Shown: positions 11,085 through 20,690, counted from the first letter of the stretch. The stretch: 64,000 nucleotides of DNA from Polynucleobacter sp. 15G-AUS-farblos (GCF_018882445.1 NZ_JACVOM010000001.1:1-64000), one strand, 5' to 3'. Notes: generated by a model not told the origin, from the letters alone. Translations and numbers: made by a program.

Positions 11085-14000
11085 TTAATTTGCCCAGCGA
11101 CGAGCATTGCGGAATAAGCGTAACCAAGGACTTGCTCCATCGGGTGTATCTAACCATTCTGGAGGACACCAGCTCATCTGAACCGCTCTAAATACACGCT
11201 CAGGATGAGGCATCATGACTGTAAAGCGTCCATCAGGGGTAGTCACACCTGTAAGGCCACCAGGTGAACCATTAGGGTTCATAGGGTAGTCTTCGGTCGG
11301 CCTACCTTGATTATCAACAAACCTTAATGCAGCTAATCCCTGCTGAGTAATCTGCTGTAAATTTCCTTGCTCGCTAAAGTTAGCGAAACCTTCGCCGTGT
11401 GCAATAGCAATAGGCAGTTGACTGCCCTCCATGCCTTGCGTAAAGATGGATGGCGAAGCCAATACTTCAGCCATGACCAAACGCGCCTCATATTGTTCAG
11501 ATTGATTGCGGGTAAATTTAGGCCAAGCCTGGGCGCCTGGAATAATCTCCGCTAAATTGCTCATCATTTGGCAGCCATTACAGACACCCAAAGCAAAGCT
11601 ATCTTGACGCTGGAAAAAGCTGGAAAATTGATCGCGTAGTGCCTGGTTAAAGAGAATCGTTTTGGCCCAACCTTCGCCTGCTCCCAAAACATCGCCATAA
11701 CTAAACCCACCACAGGCGATCAAGCCCTTGAAGTCATCTAACTTTGCCTTAGCGCCTAAAAGGTCTGACATATGCACGTCATAACTATCAAACCCGGCCC
11801 AATTTACGACATAGGCCATTTCCACATGGGAATTGACGCCCTGCTCGCGCAAAATAGCCACTTTGGGTCGTACATTCTTCTTGATGTAAGGTGCAGCTAT
11901 ATCTTCAGCAGCATTAAAAGTAAGCTTTGGTGATAGACCGGCATCCGAAACATTATCTAGCTGAGCAAATTCACTATCAGCACAAGCAGGATTATCTCTT
12001 AAGCGAGCAATCTGATAACTGGTATTGGCCCACATCTTTTGAAGAACTTCGCGAGGCTCTGCAAATATTTTTTTAGCGTCGCGCCATATTTCAATTTGAC
12101 CATTGGTATTGGGTTTACCAATCACATGGCTAAATGCACTTAAGCCCAATTGCCTGAGCACTGCAAATACAGCATCTCGATCAGACCTGCGAATTTGAAT
12201 AACTACCCCAAGCTCTTCATTAAATAGCGCTTTTAATGTTTGCTCGTGACGGCGGCCAGATACTTGTTGAGCCCAGTTTTTAGCGTCGCCATAATCCGGC
12301 TCTCGCTCAGAATCCACTGCAATCATGTCGACGTTAATGGAGATACCACAATGACTTGCAAAAGCCATTTCGGCAATGCACGCTAACAAGCCGCCATCAG
12401 ATCGGTCATGATAAGCAAGGAGCTTATCTTCTTTACGTAAGGCTATGATTGCCGCAGCAAGCGATTTAAGATCTTCTGGATGATCTACATTGGGCGCTTT
12501 ACTGCCAGATTGATTGAGGACTTGAGCCAAGATGCTGGCTGCCATACGATTCTTTCCTCGACCTAGGTCAATCAGAATCAACTCAGTATCCAATCCAGAT
12601 CCATCCTGATTTTTCAATCTTAAGAGTGGGGTAAGTGTTTTACGGACGTCTTGGACTGCAGCAAAAGCAGAAATAATCAGTGAAACTGGCGCAACTACTT
12701 TTTTAGATTGCTCACCATCACTCCAGGCCGTTGACATAGATAAAGAGTCTTTGCCTACAGGAATAGAAATACCTAAGGCTGGACATAATTCCATGCCAAT
12801 GGCTTTTACCGAGTCATACAATTTGGCATCTTCACCAGGTGAGCCGCAGGCTGCCATCCAATTGGCTGAGAGTTTAATTTCTCGGATATCAGCTATATCT
12901 GCAGCCAATAAATTGGTAATTGCTTCGCCAACAGCCATGCGTGCAGCCGCGGGTGCATCAATCACAGCAACGGGAGTTCGCTCCCCCATGCTCATCGCCT
13001 CACCGCGATAGCCCTTGTAATCCATTAATGTGACGGCGCAATCTGCGACTGGCACCTGCCATGGGCCCACAAATTGATCGCGCGCGTTTAAACCACCGAC
13101 AGTTCTATCGCCAATCGTAATGAGGAATGATTTGCTTGCAACCGTAGGGTGTTGAAGCACCCAGGCTATTGCTTGGGCTAAATCCACATCGGTAACATTA
13201 AGTTCTTCAAATGATTGAAGCTCTCTTTGAACATTGCGATGCATCTTAGGAGGCTTGCCAAGCAACACTTCCATTGGCATATCAATTGGTAGTGCGGCAT
13301 CAGTTCCAACACCCTGCTTTGAGTCATCTAGCTGAAGTTGGCGCTCCGTTGTAGCTTCACCAACCACTGCGAAGGGGCAGCGCTCACGTTCACATAGTGA
13401 CTTGAAGAGACCTAAGTCTTTAGCTTCAATGGCTAAAACATATCTCTCTTGAGATTCGTTACACCAAATTTCAGCGGGACTCATGCCACTCTCTTCAAGA
13501 GGAACACTGCGTAATTTAAATTTAGCACCTAAGCCAGCACCATCTGCAAGTTCAGGAAAGGCATTGGATAAACCGCCTGCGCCAACATCATGAATTGAAA
13601 CAATGGGGTTGTTTTCACCCATTGCGCGACAAGCATTAATCACTTCTTGTGCACGGCGCTCCATTTCAGGATTTCCTCGCTGCACAGAATCAAAATCTAA
13701 GTCAGCAGTATTAGTCCCCGTCGAAACAGAGCTTCCTGTGGCACCGCCCATACCAATACGCATACCAGGGCCGCCAAGCTGAATTAACAAGTGGCCTGAT
13801 TGAATAGGTCTCTTCTCTGTATGAATGGAGTCAATGCTGCCAATCCCGCCAGCAATCATGATGGGCTTGTGATAACCACGGCGGACACCATCTAAAGTCT
13901 GTTCAAAGACGCGGAAATATCCGCCCAATATAGGTCTACCAAACTCATTGTTGAATGCTGCCCCACCTAAAGGACCATCAATCATTATTTGTAGTGGTGT

Positions 14001-15116
14001 CGCAATTCTTTCTGACTTTCCATACACCTCAGACTCCCAAGGCATATCGACACCTGGAATATTCAGGTTAGATACTGAGAAACCAGTCAATCCTGCCTTT
14101 GGGCGACCGCCGATACCAGTTGCGCCCTCGTCGCGAATTTCGCCCCCAGCACCTGTTGATGCTCCGGGAAATGGGGCAATGGCTGTCGGATGATTGTGGG
14201 TTTCCACCTTCATCAAGGTGTGAACTAAGCGAGTATCCTTTTCATAGAGATGATCTGTGCCTTGAGGAACCCAAGTTTCAGCCTCACAACCTGCCATCAC
14301 AGCTGAGTTATCAGAGTAAGCAACAATTGTCCCTTCAGGATGTAACTGGTGCGTATTACGAATCATGGCGAACAATGAACGCTCTTGATCCTCACCATCT
14401 ATGGTCCATGAGGAGTTAAATATTTTGTGACGACAATGTTCGCTATTAGCTTGAGCAAACATGATAAGTTCTACATCGCTAGGATTACGTTCTAGCCGAA
14501 TAAAACTATCAGTTAGGTAGGTGACCTCGTCATCGGATAGAGCCAGTCCTAATTCTTGATTAGCTGCATCTAAGGCTGCCCTGCCTTGCGATAGAACTGG
14601 TATGCGCTTTAATGGGCGATCATCTAATGACTGATAAAGTACTTCTGCTTCAGCAATCGACTGAATCACTACCTCTGTCATTCGATCATGTATGGCTGCT
14701 ATGACCAGTAAATTTTGTTCAGTGTTTAAGGGTTTTTTAGTCTTCCATGCAAATTGAATGCCGCGCTCAATACGCAAAACATCTAAACCACATTGACGCG
14801 CAATATCGGTAGCTTTACTTGCCCATGGAGATACAGTTCCAAAGCGAGGAATGACAATGGCAGCATCTAAAGACGGCTTTGAAAACAAGCCTGAACCACT
14901 CTGAATGTTGGATTGAAATTTCTGACCATAGGTCAACAAGCTCTTTAAAACACCCTCTTCTACATTTGTCAGTTGGTTTTCAGACCAAACTAAGTGAATA
15001 TATTGGGCCTCAATTGACTCAAGCATTACGCCTTGACTAGCCAAGGAGGCTAAGAGACGTTGTTGACGGAACGGGGAAAGCGCATTAGCGCCGGGTAAAA
15101 AGTGGAAAAAAGACAT
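11085..15116 (-). CDS. purL: Phosphoribosylformylglycinamidine synthase (FGAM synthetase, large single-chain type)
   Basis: Fourth step of purine synthesis: converts FGAR plus glutamine and ATP to FGAM. The 1343-residue single chain is the proteobacterial form. It carries a PurS-like N-terminal region, two AIRS-type synthetase halves (with MKVETHNHPTA and GAGGEIRDEGATG signatures), and a C-terminal glutamine amidotransferase. The nucleophilic Cys is in LGVCNGCQMM and the catalytic His-Glu in PHPERVFR. It lies 21 bases downstream of the YbbA-like ATPase gene and 17 bases upstream of the SpeE-like gene. That suggests one transcript, although the functions are unrelated. Confidence 0.98.
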   Translation of the reverse strand: MSFFHFLPGANALSPFRQQRLLASLASQGVMLESIEAQYIHLVWSENQLTNVEEGVLKSLLTYGQKFQSNIQSGSGLFSKPSLDAAIVIPRFGTVSPWASKATDIARQCGLDVLRIERGIQFAWKTKKPLNTEQNLLVIAAIHDRMTEVVIQSIAEAEVLYQSLDDRPLKRIPVLSQGRAALDAANQELGLALSDDEVTYLTDSFIRLERNPSDVELIMFAQANSEHCRHKIFNSSWTIDGEDQERSLFAMIRNTHQLHPEGTIVAYSDNSAVMAGCEAETWVPQGTDHLYEKDTRLVHTLMKVETHNHPTAIAPFPGASTGAGGEIRDEGATGIGGRPKAGLTGFSVSNLNIPGVDMPWESEVYGKSERIATPLQIMIDGPLGGAAFNNEFGRPILGGYFRVFEQTLDGVRRGYHKPIMIAGGIGSIDSIHTEKRPIQSGHLLIQLGGPGMRIGMGGATGSSVSTGTNTADLDFDSVQRGNPEMERRAQEVINACRAMGENNPIVSIHDVGAGGLSNAFPELADGAGLGAKFKLRSVPLEESGMSPAEIWCNESQERYVLAIEAKDLGLFKSLCERERCPFAVVGEATTERQLQLDDSKQGVGTDAALPIDMPMEVLLGKPPKMHRNVQRELQSFEELNVTDVDLAQAIAWVLQHPTVASKSFLITIGDRTVGGLNARDQFVGPWQVPVADCAVTLMDYKGYRGEAMSMGERTPVAVIDAPAAARMAVGEAITNLLAADIADIREIKLSANWMAACGSPGEDAKLYDSVKAIGMELCPALGISIPVGKDSLSMSTAWSDGEQSKKVVAPVSLIISAFAAVQDVRKTLTPLLRLKNQDGSGLDTELILIDLGRGKNRMAASILAQVLNQSGSKAPNVDHPEDLKSLAAAIIALRKEDKLLAYHDRSDGGLLACIAEMAFASHCGISINVDMIAVDSEREPDYGDAKNWAQQVSGRRHEQTLKALFNEELGVVIQIRRSDRDAVFAVLRQLGLSAFSHVIGKPNTNGQIEIWRDAKKIFAEPREVLQKMWANTSYQIARLRDNPACADSEFAQLDNVSDAGLSPKLTFNAAEDIAAPYIKKNVRPKVAILREQGVNSHVEMAYVVNWAGFDSYDVHMSDLLGAKAKLDDFKGLIACGGFSYGDVLGAGEGWAKTILFNQALRDQFSSFFQRQDSFALGVCNGCQMMSNLAEIIPGAQAWPKFTRNQSEQYEARLVMAEVLASPSIFTQGMEGSQLPIAIAHGEGFANFSEQGNLQQITQQGLAALRFVDNQGRPTEDYPMNPNGSPGGLTGVTTPDGRFTVMMPHPERVFRAVQMSWCPPEWLDTPDGASPWLRLFRNARRWAN

Positions 15117-15137
15117 CCCTAGATTATAAGGTTTTGC

Positions 15138-15812
15138 CTACAGCAATTTCCCACCCTGAAGTTGTAATTGGCGCTGACAGCGACTGGCTAAGGCTGGGTC
15201 ATGAGTAACCAAAATTAAGGTGGAATGATTGGCCTGATTTAAGTCAAAAAGTAGGTCTATTACCCTATTGCCGCTAGCCTCATCCAGGCTGCCAGTAGGC
15301 TCATCCGCAAATAAAATCTTTGGTTTATTAATGAATGCGCGCGCTAAGGCGACACGCTGCTGCTCCCCTCCCGACAGGGTCTTAGGAAAATGCTTCTGAC
15401 GATCACCTAGGCCTACCAAATTTAACCACTTAGATGCCTTTTCTTTGGCACTTGAGTCACCCCTGAGCTCTGCAGGCAACATCACATTTTCTAATGCATT
15501 TAAATGGGGCAAAAGCTGAAATGATTGAAATACAAAACCTACATGAGCCCCCCTCAGGGATGCTCGACTATCCTCATTTAAGGCATTCAGATCTTGGCCC
15601 ATTAAAAAGACATTGCCACTTGTAGGTATGTCTAAACCAGCCAAGAGCCCCAATAGAGTACTTTTACCTGAGCCCGAGCTCCCAGTAATGGCGACACTCT
15701 CGCCTTCATAAAGGTCAAAACAAATGTCGTGCAAAATACTTAAATCACCATCATTGGTAGATACTTGCTTACTCAAATGATTTGCGCTGAGAACTTTGAT
15801 TGGATTACTCAT
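15138..15812 (-). CDS. ABC transporter ATP-binding protein, YbbA/LolD type
   Basis: A 224-residue ATPase of the MacB/LolD group. It has Walker A GSSGSGKST, the signature LSGGEQQR, Walker B ILFADEPTG and the switch His in LVTHD. It is divergent from tesA with 25 bases between, the same arrangement as ybbA-tesA in E. coli, which supports a YbbA-type assignment. The usual large permease partner (YbbP) is not next to it: the downstream gene is purL. The permease must be elsewhere or absent, so the transported substrate is unknown. Confidence 0.88.
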   Translation of the reverse strand: MSNPIKVLSANHLSKQVSTNDGDLSILHDICFDLYEGESVAITGSSGSGKSTLLGLLAGLDIPTSGNVFLMGQDLNALNEDSRASLRGAHVGFVFQSFQLLPHLNALENVMLPAELRGDSSAKEKASKWLNLVGLGDRQKHFPKTLSGGEQQRVALARAFINKPKILFADEPTGSLDEASGNRVIDLLFDLNQANHSTLILVTHDPALASRCQRQLQLQGGKLL

Positions 15813-15837
15813 AAATATCGTTACTTATATCTCTTAG

Positions 15838-16497
15838 ATGATGAATCAATACAGTAGTTACCGCCCATTTAGTCGACTTATTTTTCTCAGTCTATTTTGC
15901 CTGCTTATGTCCATTGTGACATTGACCAAGGCAAATACGACAATTTTGGTTATGGGAGACAGTCTTTCAGCAGAGTATGGCTTAGCGCGAGGGACTGGCT
16001 GGGTAAAGCTCCTGGAAGATCAGTTGCAAAAACAATCTAGTCCATGGAAGGTCTTTAACGCAAGCATCAGTGGGGAAACTACCTCAGGCGGCCTTACTAG
16101 AATGCCAGCTCTTCTTGAACAGAAAAAGCCTGGGATAGTCCTATTGGAGCTTGGTGCAAATGATGCCCTGCGAGGACTTTCAGTTGAACAGACCGAAAAG
16201 AATCTTCGTAAGATGATTCAGGAGAGCAAGAAATCTGGTGCGAAGGTATTGTTATTTGGGATGCAGATACCGCCCAATTACGGTCAGGATTACACCAATC
16301 AATTCAAGGCCATCTATTTAAAACTAGCGAAGCAAGAGGGGGTTGAACTCTTACCCTTTTTTTTGCAAGGAATAGCATCTCAAAAAGAGCTTTTTCAAGC
16401 AGACAATATTCATCCAAATGAAAAGGCTCAGGAAATTCTTTTTAGAAATGTCTGGGGGGCAATGACGCCTTATCAAAAATTACTAGGCAGCAAGTAA
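15838..16497 (+). CDS. tesA: Periplasmic acyl-CoA thioesterase I / lysophospholipase L1 (SGNH hydrolase)
   Basis: A 219-residue GDSL/SGNH esterase exported to the periplasm. A signal peptide covers about residues 1-32 (hydrophobic LIFLSLFCLLMSIVTL, then TKA). Block I is ILVMGDSLSAEYGL with the nucleophilic Ser. The block II Gly is in ISGETTSGG, the block III Asn in LGANDALRGL, and the catalytic Asp-His pair in DNIHPNE. E. coli TesA hydrolyses long acyl-CoAs, lysophospholipids and some peptide esters; the physiological substrate is unclear. Start is ATG 15838 or the adjacent ATG 15841. It is divergent from the YbbA-like gene. Confidence 0.92.
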   Translation: MMNQYSSYRPFSRLIFLSLFCLLMSIVTLTKANTTILVMGDSLSAEYGLARGTGWVKLLEDQLQKQSSPWKVFNASISGETTSGGLTRMPALLEQKKPGIVLLELGANDALRGLSVEQTEKNLRKMIQESKKSGAKVLLFGMQIPPNYGQDYTNQFKAIYLKLAKQEGVELLPFFLQGIASQKELFQADNIHPNEKAQEILFRNVWGAMTPYQKLLGSK

Positions 16498-16510
16498 AAA
16501 ACGAATTGAA

Positions 16511-17974
16511 TTAACTGCCGGCTCCAGTATTGCTTGATTTAAGCGGATTAATTACCTTAACACTCGCAGAGTTACGCCAAAAGGACATAAAGCCAGCAAA
16601 TTCAGACTGGGCTGCAAGAGCCTGGATCTGTGCTGCTTGGGCTTTATAAACCTTTGGATCGCCACCAGGTGGTTGACGAACTTGGTCCACGCGGTACAAG
16701 GTACTACCAACTCCAGGATTAGGAACTGAGACTACGGCAGGCAACTTATCAGCACTAATAGTCATGACATCATCTAATGCAGTACCTAATAAATTAGAGG
16801 GCTTGTTACGCGATACCCAGACTGGGGCTGCAAATCCGGCATTATTCCTTGGATCTTTTTGCAAGGATTCATAGCGCTCTGCAGCAGCTGCAATGGCTAA
16901 TTTTTCAGCAGCACGTTGACTTACCTGCCGCTTTACTTCAGCCGCAACATCTTTGAATGGAAGAGTTTGCGCAGGATGAAATGTGACAACGCGAGCGGAT
17001 ACAAAAACACCGGGAGAAACTTGAACCGCTTCAATATTACGTTTGTTTTTTACTGCCTCATCCCCAAATAAAGATTGAACTACCTTTGGATTGGCAAGTG
17101 GGTGATCCTTAGAGCCTGAAATAAAACCACTACGCGTTAGTCCTTTTTGACTTTGAACAGATATCTTCAACTTATCTGCAGCAGGCCTAAGGCTATCCGA
17201 TTGATCATATGTGAGATTTGCAAAGATATCAGCCTTCTCGCTAAACACTTTTGCATCTTCTTTAGGATCAGCTCTTAGGACAATGTATTCCACATCAACA
17301 TATTCAGGGCTTACAAATAACTTAGCATTAGCCTCATAGAAGGCTTGGAGCTCATCTTGGCTTGGGCTCACCTTGGATAAATAATCTTTTGCGTTAAATG
17401 ATAAGACTTGAACTTGTCTTTCAGTTTCATACAGCGTAGAAATGATCTCGGAGATTTTTGGCGTAGCTAACTCAGTTCTTGTTACAGAATTTAAGAGCTG
17501 ACTTATCTTCAGATCAAAAGCCTGACTTGCATAAAATTGCTCTTCGTTTAGACCATTACTAGTCAATAGTTGCTTAAATCGAGCATCATCAAAACTTCCG
17601 TCAGGCTTATAAAGCGCTCTAATTTGAGGAATATTTTGGAGGCTTTTAATCAGCGCCTCTTTACCTACCTGTAAATGCAAATTATTGACGGCAAATCCTA
17701 GAATGCGCTGTTGAAGTAATTCATTTAAAACTGCCTGACGAAATTGCAAGCTTTGAGCAATTTGCAAATTACCACCGGCACGCTCTGCTTGACGCTTTGC
17801 GCTCATCTCTACTTCTTGGGCTGTAATGGGTCTTCCATCCACTTTAACCAAATCAGTTTCTTTATCCATGAACTCGGAATAGCTTGATATTCCAAAAAAG
17901 GCGAAGGAAGGAACAATAACTAACATCAGCGCGAACTGCATTAATCTTTGGTGCTTGCGGATTGTGTCAAACAT
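16511..17974 (-). CDS. ppiD: PpiD-like membrane-anchored periplasmic chaperone, lacking the parvulin domain
   Basis: PpiD assists newly secreted proteins at the Sec translocon exit. The 487-residue protein begins with the PpiD hallmark: a short cytoplasmic start (MFDTIRKHQRLMQF) and one transmembrane helix near 11-30. A SurA-like N-terminal chaperone domain follows to about residue 200. The protein then runs from FVSPEYVDVEYIVLRADPKEDA (about 220-241) straight into FSEKADIFANLTYDQSDSL (about 244-262), a segment that normally follows the parvulin PPIase domain. No parvulin motif (such as SHILI or GGDLG) is visible. The family usually has about 620-650 residues. The frame is intact, so this is an in-frame loss. 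The gene is convergent with tesA. Confidence 0.88.
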   Translation of the reverse strand: MFDTIRKHQRLMQFALMLVIVPSFAFFGISSYSEFMDKETDLVKVDGRPITAQEVEMSAKRQAERAGGNLQIAQSLQFRQAVLNELLQQRILGFAVNNLHLQVGKEALIKSLQNIPQIRALYKPDGSFDDARFKQLLTSNGLNEEQFYASQAFDLKISQLLNSVTRTELATPKISEIISTLYETERQVQVLSFNAKDYLSKVSPSQDELQAFYEANAKLFVSPEYVDVEYIVLRADPKEDAKVFSEKADIFANLTYDQSDSLRPAADKLKISVQSQKGLTRSGFISGSKDHPLANPKVVQSLFGDEAVKNKRNIEAVQVSPGVFVSARVVTFHPAQTLPFKDVAAEVKRQVSQRAAEKLAIAAAAERYESLQKDPRNNAGFAAPVWVSRNKPSNLLGTALDDVMTISADKLPAVVSVPNPGVGSTLYRVDQVRQPPGGDPKVYKAQAAQIQALAAQSEFAGFMSFWRNSASVKVINPLKSSNTGAGS

Positions 17975-17998
17975 GGAGTAGATCGCTAGTAATGAATA

Positions 17999-18017
17999 AG
18001 TAAACCGTTAGTTTACT
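17999..18017. repeat. Inverted repeat between tRNA-Val and ppiD
   Basis: Perfect 7-bp arms AGTAAAC (17999-18005) and GTTTACT (18011-18017) surround a 5-base loop. It lies 25 bases upstream of the ppiD ATG and about 60 bases after the tRNA-Val 3' end. It could be a regulator site for ppiD or a weak tRNA terminator; the minus-strand side is followed by TATTCATT rather than a clean T-run. Confidence 0.45.
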
Positions 18018-18074
18018 AGGCAGAAGAAGATGAGGTGTGAGCTTGCCTGGAAAAGGCTGGAAATGGTAAAGATT

Positions 18075-18150
18075 TGGTGGGCGCTGAGAGGATCGAACTC
18101 CCGACATTCTGCGTGTAAGGCAGACGCTCTACCAGCTGAGCTAAGCGCCC
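18075..18150 (-). tRNA. tRNA-Val (TAC), CCA encoded
   Basis: On the minus strand the acceptor stem GGGCGCT pairs perfectly with AGCGCCC. D-arm TAGCTCAGCTGG, anticodon loop CTTACAC giving TAC, T-loop GTTCGATCC, encoded CCA at 18075-18077. It stands alone between lon and ppiD, on the same strand as both. Confidence 0.96.
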
Positions 18151-18198
18151 CAAATTATTACAAACAAGATTGTAACCTAAACATCAAAAAGAACATGA

Positions 18199-18245
18199 TT
18201 TCCCGTCAATTTAAGCTGAAAACTCTAGATTAAAACGACGGGAAA
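18199..18245. repeat. Inverted repeat just after lon
   Basis: Perfect 9-bp arms TTTCCCGTC (18199-18207) and GACGGGAAA (18237-18245) enclose 29 bases that contain a further inner pairing, TTTAA with TTAAA. It starts 12 bases after the lon stop and precedes tRNA-Val. It is a candidate 3' hairpin protecting or ending the lon mRNA. No T-run follows on the minus strand. Confidence 0.5.
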
Positions 18246-18257
18246 CTCCCTTGTAGA

Positions 18258-20690
18258 TTAATGCTTAAGCACTTCCCCAGAAGAAACCTTTTCTGTCGCT
18301 TTGCTGGCTTCTGAAGCCTTTTTAGCCAACTCTTCAGGGCTTGGGTCTGGCAATGCCTCAGGCATTCTCTCCAACGCCAGCTCTAGCACTTTATCAATCC
18401 AGCGAACAGGAACAATTTCAATTGCGTTCTTCACGTTATCAGGAATATCAATTAAATCTTTGACATTTTCCTCGGGAATTAAAGCAAGCTTAATTCCACC
18501 GCGATGGGCAGCCAGAAGCTTCTCTTTTAGGCCGCCAATCGGCAAGACCTCTCCACGCAAAGTTATCTCCCCTGTCATTGCCACATCAGAGCGGATTGGA
18601 ATACCCGTAAATACTGAGACCAGCGCAGTAGTAATAGCAATACCAGCTGAAGGACCATCTTTGGGAGTCGCGCCATCTGGAAAGTGGATATGAATATCTT
18701 TCTTTTCAAAGGCCTCATCCGTAATACCAAGACGACGAGCTCTCGAGCGCACGACAGTACGAGCTGCCTCAACAGACTCTTTCATCACATCGCCGATTGA
18801 ACCTGTACGGGTAATGACACCCTTTCCCGGCATGGTAGCTGCTTCAATAGTTAAGAGATCTCCTCCAACTTCTGTCCAAGCTAAGCCGGTTACTTGCCCA
18901 ATCTGATTTTCTTTTCCAGCCAATCCAAAGTCATACATCCGAACTGAGAGGAATTTTTCAAGATTATCTGCATTCACCACAATTGGAGCAGCTTCTTTCT
19001 TTAAGAGTAATAACTTAACGACCTTGCGGCAGATCTTGCTGATTTCACGCTCTAGGGATCGCACGCCTGCTTCGCGCGTGTAGTAGCGAATAATGCTCCT
19101 TACGGCGCTATCATCAATCTTTAACTCATCTATCTTCAGGCCGTTATTTTTGATCTGCTTGGGAATAAGGTAATTCACAGCAATGCTGGTTTTTTCATCC
19201 TCGGTGTAACCCGCTAGACGAATGATTTCCAGACGATCTAGCAAAGGACCGGGAATATTGAGTGAGTTTGAGGTAGCAACGAACATCACGTCAGATAGAT
19301 CAAAATCCACTTCAACATAGTGATCTTGGAAAGTATGATTTTGCTCTGGATCTAAAACCTCTAGCAAAGCACTGGCTGGGTCACCACGAAAATCCATACC
19401 CATCTTATCGACTTCATCTAGCAGAAAGAGTGGATTGCGAACACCTACCTTGGTAAGGCTAGACAAAATCTTGCCTGGCATAGAACCAATGTAAGTGCGA
19501 CGATGTCCACGAATTTCAGACTCATCACGCACACCGCCTAAGGCCATGCGAACAAATTTACGATTTGTAGCACGGGCAATAGATTGGCCCAAGGAAGTTT
19601 TACCAACACCCGGAGGGCCTACTAGACAGAGAATGGGAGCCTTCACTCGATCAACGCGTTGTTGAACAGCGAGATACTCCAAAATACGTTCCTTGACCTT
19701 ATCTAATCCATAGTGGTCTTCATCTAATACTTTTTCAGCATTAGTTAGGTCATTATTGATCTTTGTTTTTTTCTTCCATGGAAGATTGACTAAGGTATCA
19801 ATAAAGTTTCGAATTACAGTCGCTTCAGCCGACATTGGAGACATGAGCTTCAGTTTCTTAAGCTCAGATTCTGCCTTCTTTAGAGCCTCTTTAGGCATCT
19901 TGGCAGCTTTGATGCGCTTTTCTAGCTCCTCTAAATCAGCGCCCTCTTCGCCTTCACCAAGCTCCTTTTGAATTGCTTTAACTTGCTCATTAAGGTAGTA
20001 CTCACGCTGACTTTTTTCCATCTGACGCTTAACACGTCCACGGATACGTTTCTCTACTTGCAAGATGTCTATCTCACTTTCAAGATCGGCTAAGAGACTT
20101 TCCAATCTCTGAACAACATCTACCATTTCTAGGAGACGTTGCTTTTGTTCAAGCTTAACTGGAAGATGCGCGCAGATAGTATCTGCAAGGCGACTTGGGT
20201 CATCAATACCTCCAAGTGAGGACAAAATCTCTTGTGGAACTTTTTTATTCAGTTTTACGTACTGATCAAACTGCGCCATGATGGCACGACGTAATGCTTC
20301 TGTTTCATGGGCATCTAGAGAATCCATTGCTGTTGGTGTAGCCTCGCAATTGAAGTAACCCATGCTATCTTCAATCTGACTTACCTCAGCGCGTTGCACG
20401 CCTTCTACAAGTACCTTTACTGTGCCATCTGGCAATTTGAGCATCTGCAAGATGTTGGCGATACAGCCAACCTCATAGAGGTCTTCAATCGAGGGCTCAT
20501 CCTTAGCGGCTGCTTTTTGAGCCACTAAGAGAACATTCTTGCCGGTTTCCATTGCAGCTTCTAAGGCTTTAATGGATTTAGGGCGACCCACAAATAAAGG
20601 GATCACCATATGAGGGAATACAACTACATCCCGCAGAGGGAGCAAAGGTAGTTGAATCGGTTCAGAGGGTAGTAATAGGTGGCCAGGCAT
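18258..20690 (-). CDS. lon: ATP-dependent Lon protease
   Basis: A cytosolic AAA+ serine protease that degrades misfolded and regulatory proteins. The 810-residue LonA layout is complete. The substrate-binding N domain spans about 10-205 (LPLLPLRDVVVFPHM). The AAA+ module has Walker A GPPGVGKTS and Walker B FLLDEVDKMG. The protease domain has the catalytic Ser in KDGPSAG and Lys in GLKEKLLAA. A Shine-Dalgarno GGAGGA (20699-20704) sits 8 bases before the ATG. Upstream lie a near-consensus heat-shock promoter and a stem-loop in the predicted leader. It follows clpX on the same strand but has its own promoter. Confidence 0.98.
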   Translation of the reverse strand: MPGHLLLPSEPIQLPLLPLRDVVVFPHMVIPLFVGRPKSIKALEAAMETGKNVLLVAQKAAAKDEPSIEDLYEVGCIANILQMLKLPDGTVKVLVEGVQRAEVSQIEDSMGYFNCEATPTAMDSLDAHETEALRRAIMAQFDQYVKLNKKVPQEILSSLGGIDDPSRLADTICAHLPVKLEQKQRLLEMVDVVQRLESLLADLESEIDILQVEKRIRGRVKRQMEKSQREYYLNEQVKAIQKELGEGEEGADLEELEKRIKAAKMPKEALKKAESELKKLKLMSPMSAEATVIRNFIDTLVNLPWKKKTKINNDLTNAEKVLDEDHYGLDKVKERILEYLAVQQRVDRVKAPILCLVGPPGVGKTSLGQSIARATNRKFVRMALGGVRDESEIRGHRRTYIGSMPGKILSSLTKVGVRNPLFLLDEVDKMGMDFRGDPASALLEVLDPEQNHTFQDHYVEVDFDLSDVMFVATSNSLNIPGPLLDRLEIIRLAGYTEDEKTSIAVNYLIPKQIKNNGLKIDELKIDDSAVRSIIRYYTREAGVRSLEREISKICRKVVKLLLLKKEAAPIVVNADNLEKFLSVRMYDFGLAGKENQIGQVTGLAWTEVGGDLLTIEAATMPGKGVITRTGSIGDVMKESVEAARTVVRSRARRLGITDEAFEKKDIHIHFPDGATPKDGPSAGIAITTALVSVFTGIPIRSDVAMTGEITLRGEVLPIGGLKEKLLAAHRGGIKLALIPEENVKDLIDIPDNVKNAIEIVPVRWIDKVLELALERMPEALPDPSPEELAKKASEASKATEKVSSGEVLKH

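Noticed and set aside
18030..18233. 67-codon plus-strand frame around tRNA-Val
   Set aside because: Antisense of tRNA-Val (peptide WALRGSNSRHSACKADAL); no coding features.
18301..18693. 130-codon plus-strand frame inside lon
   Set aside because: Shadow of the conserved Lon protease domain; Ser-rich with no domain.
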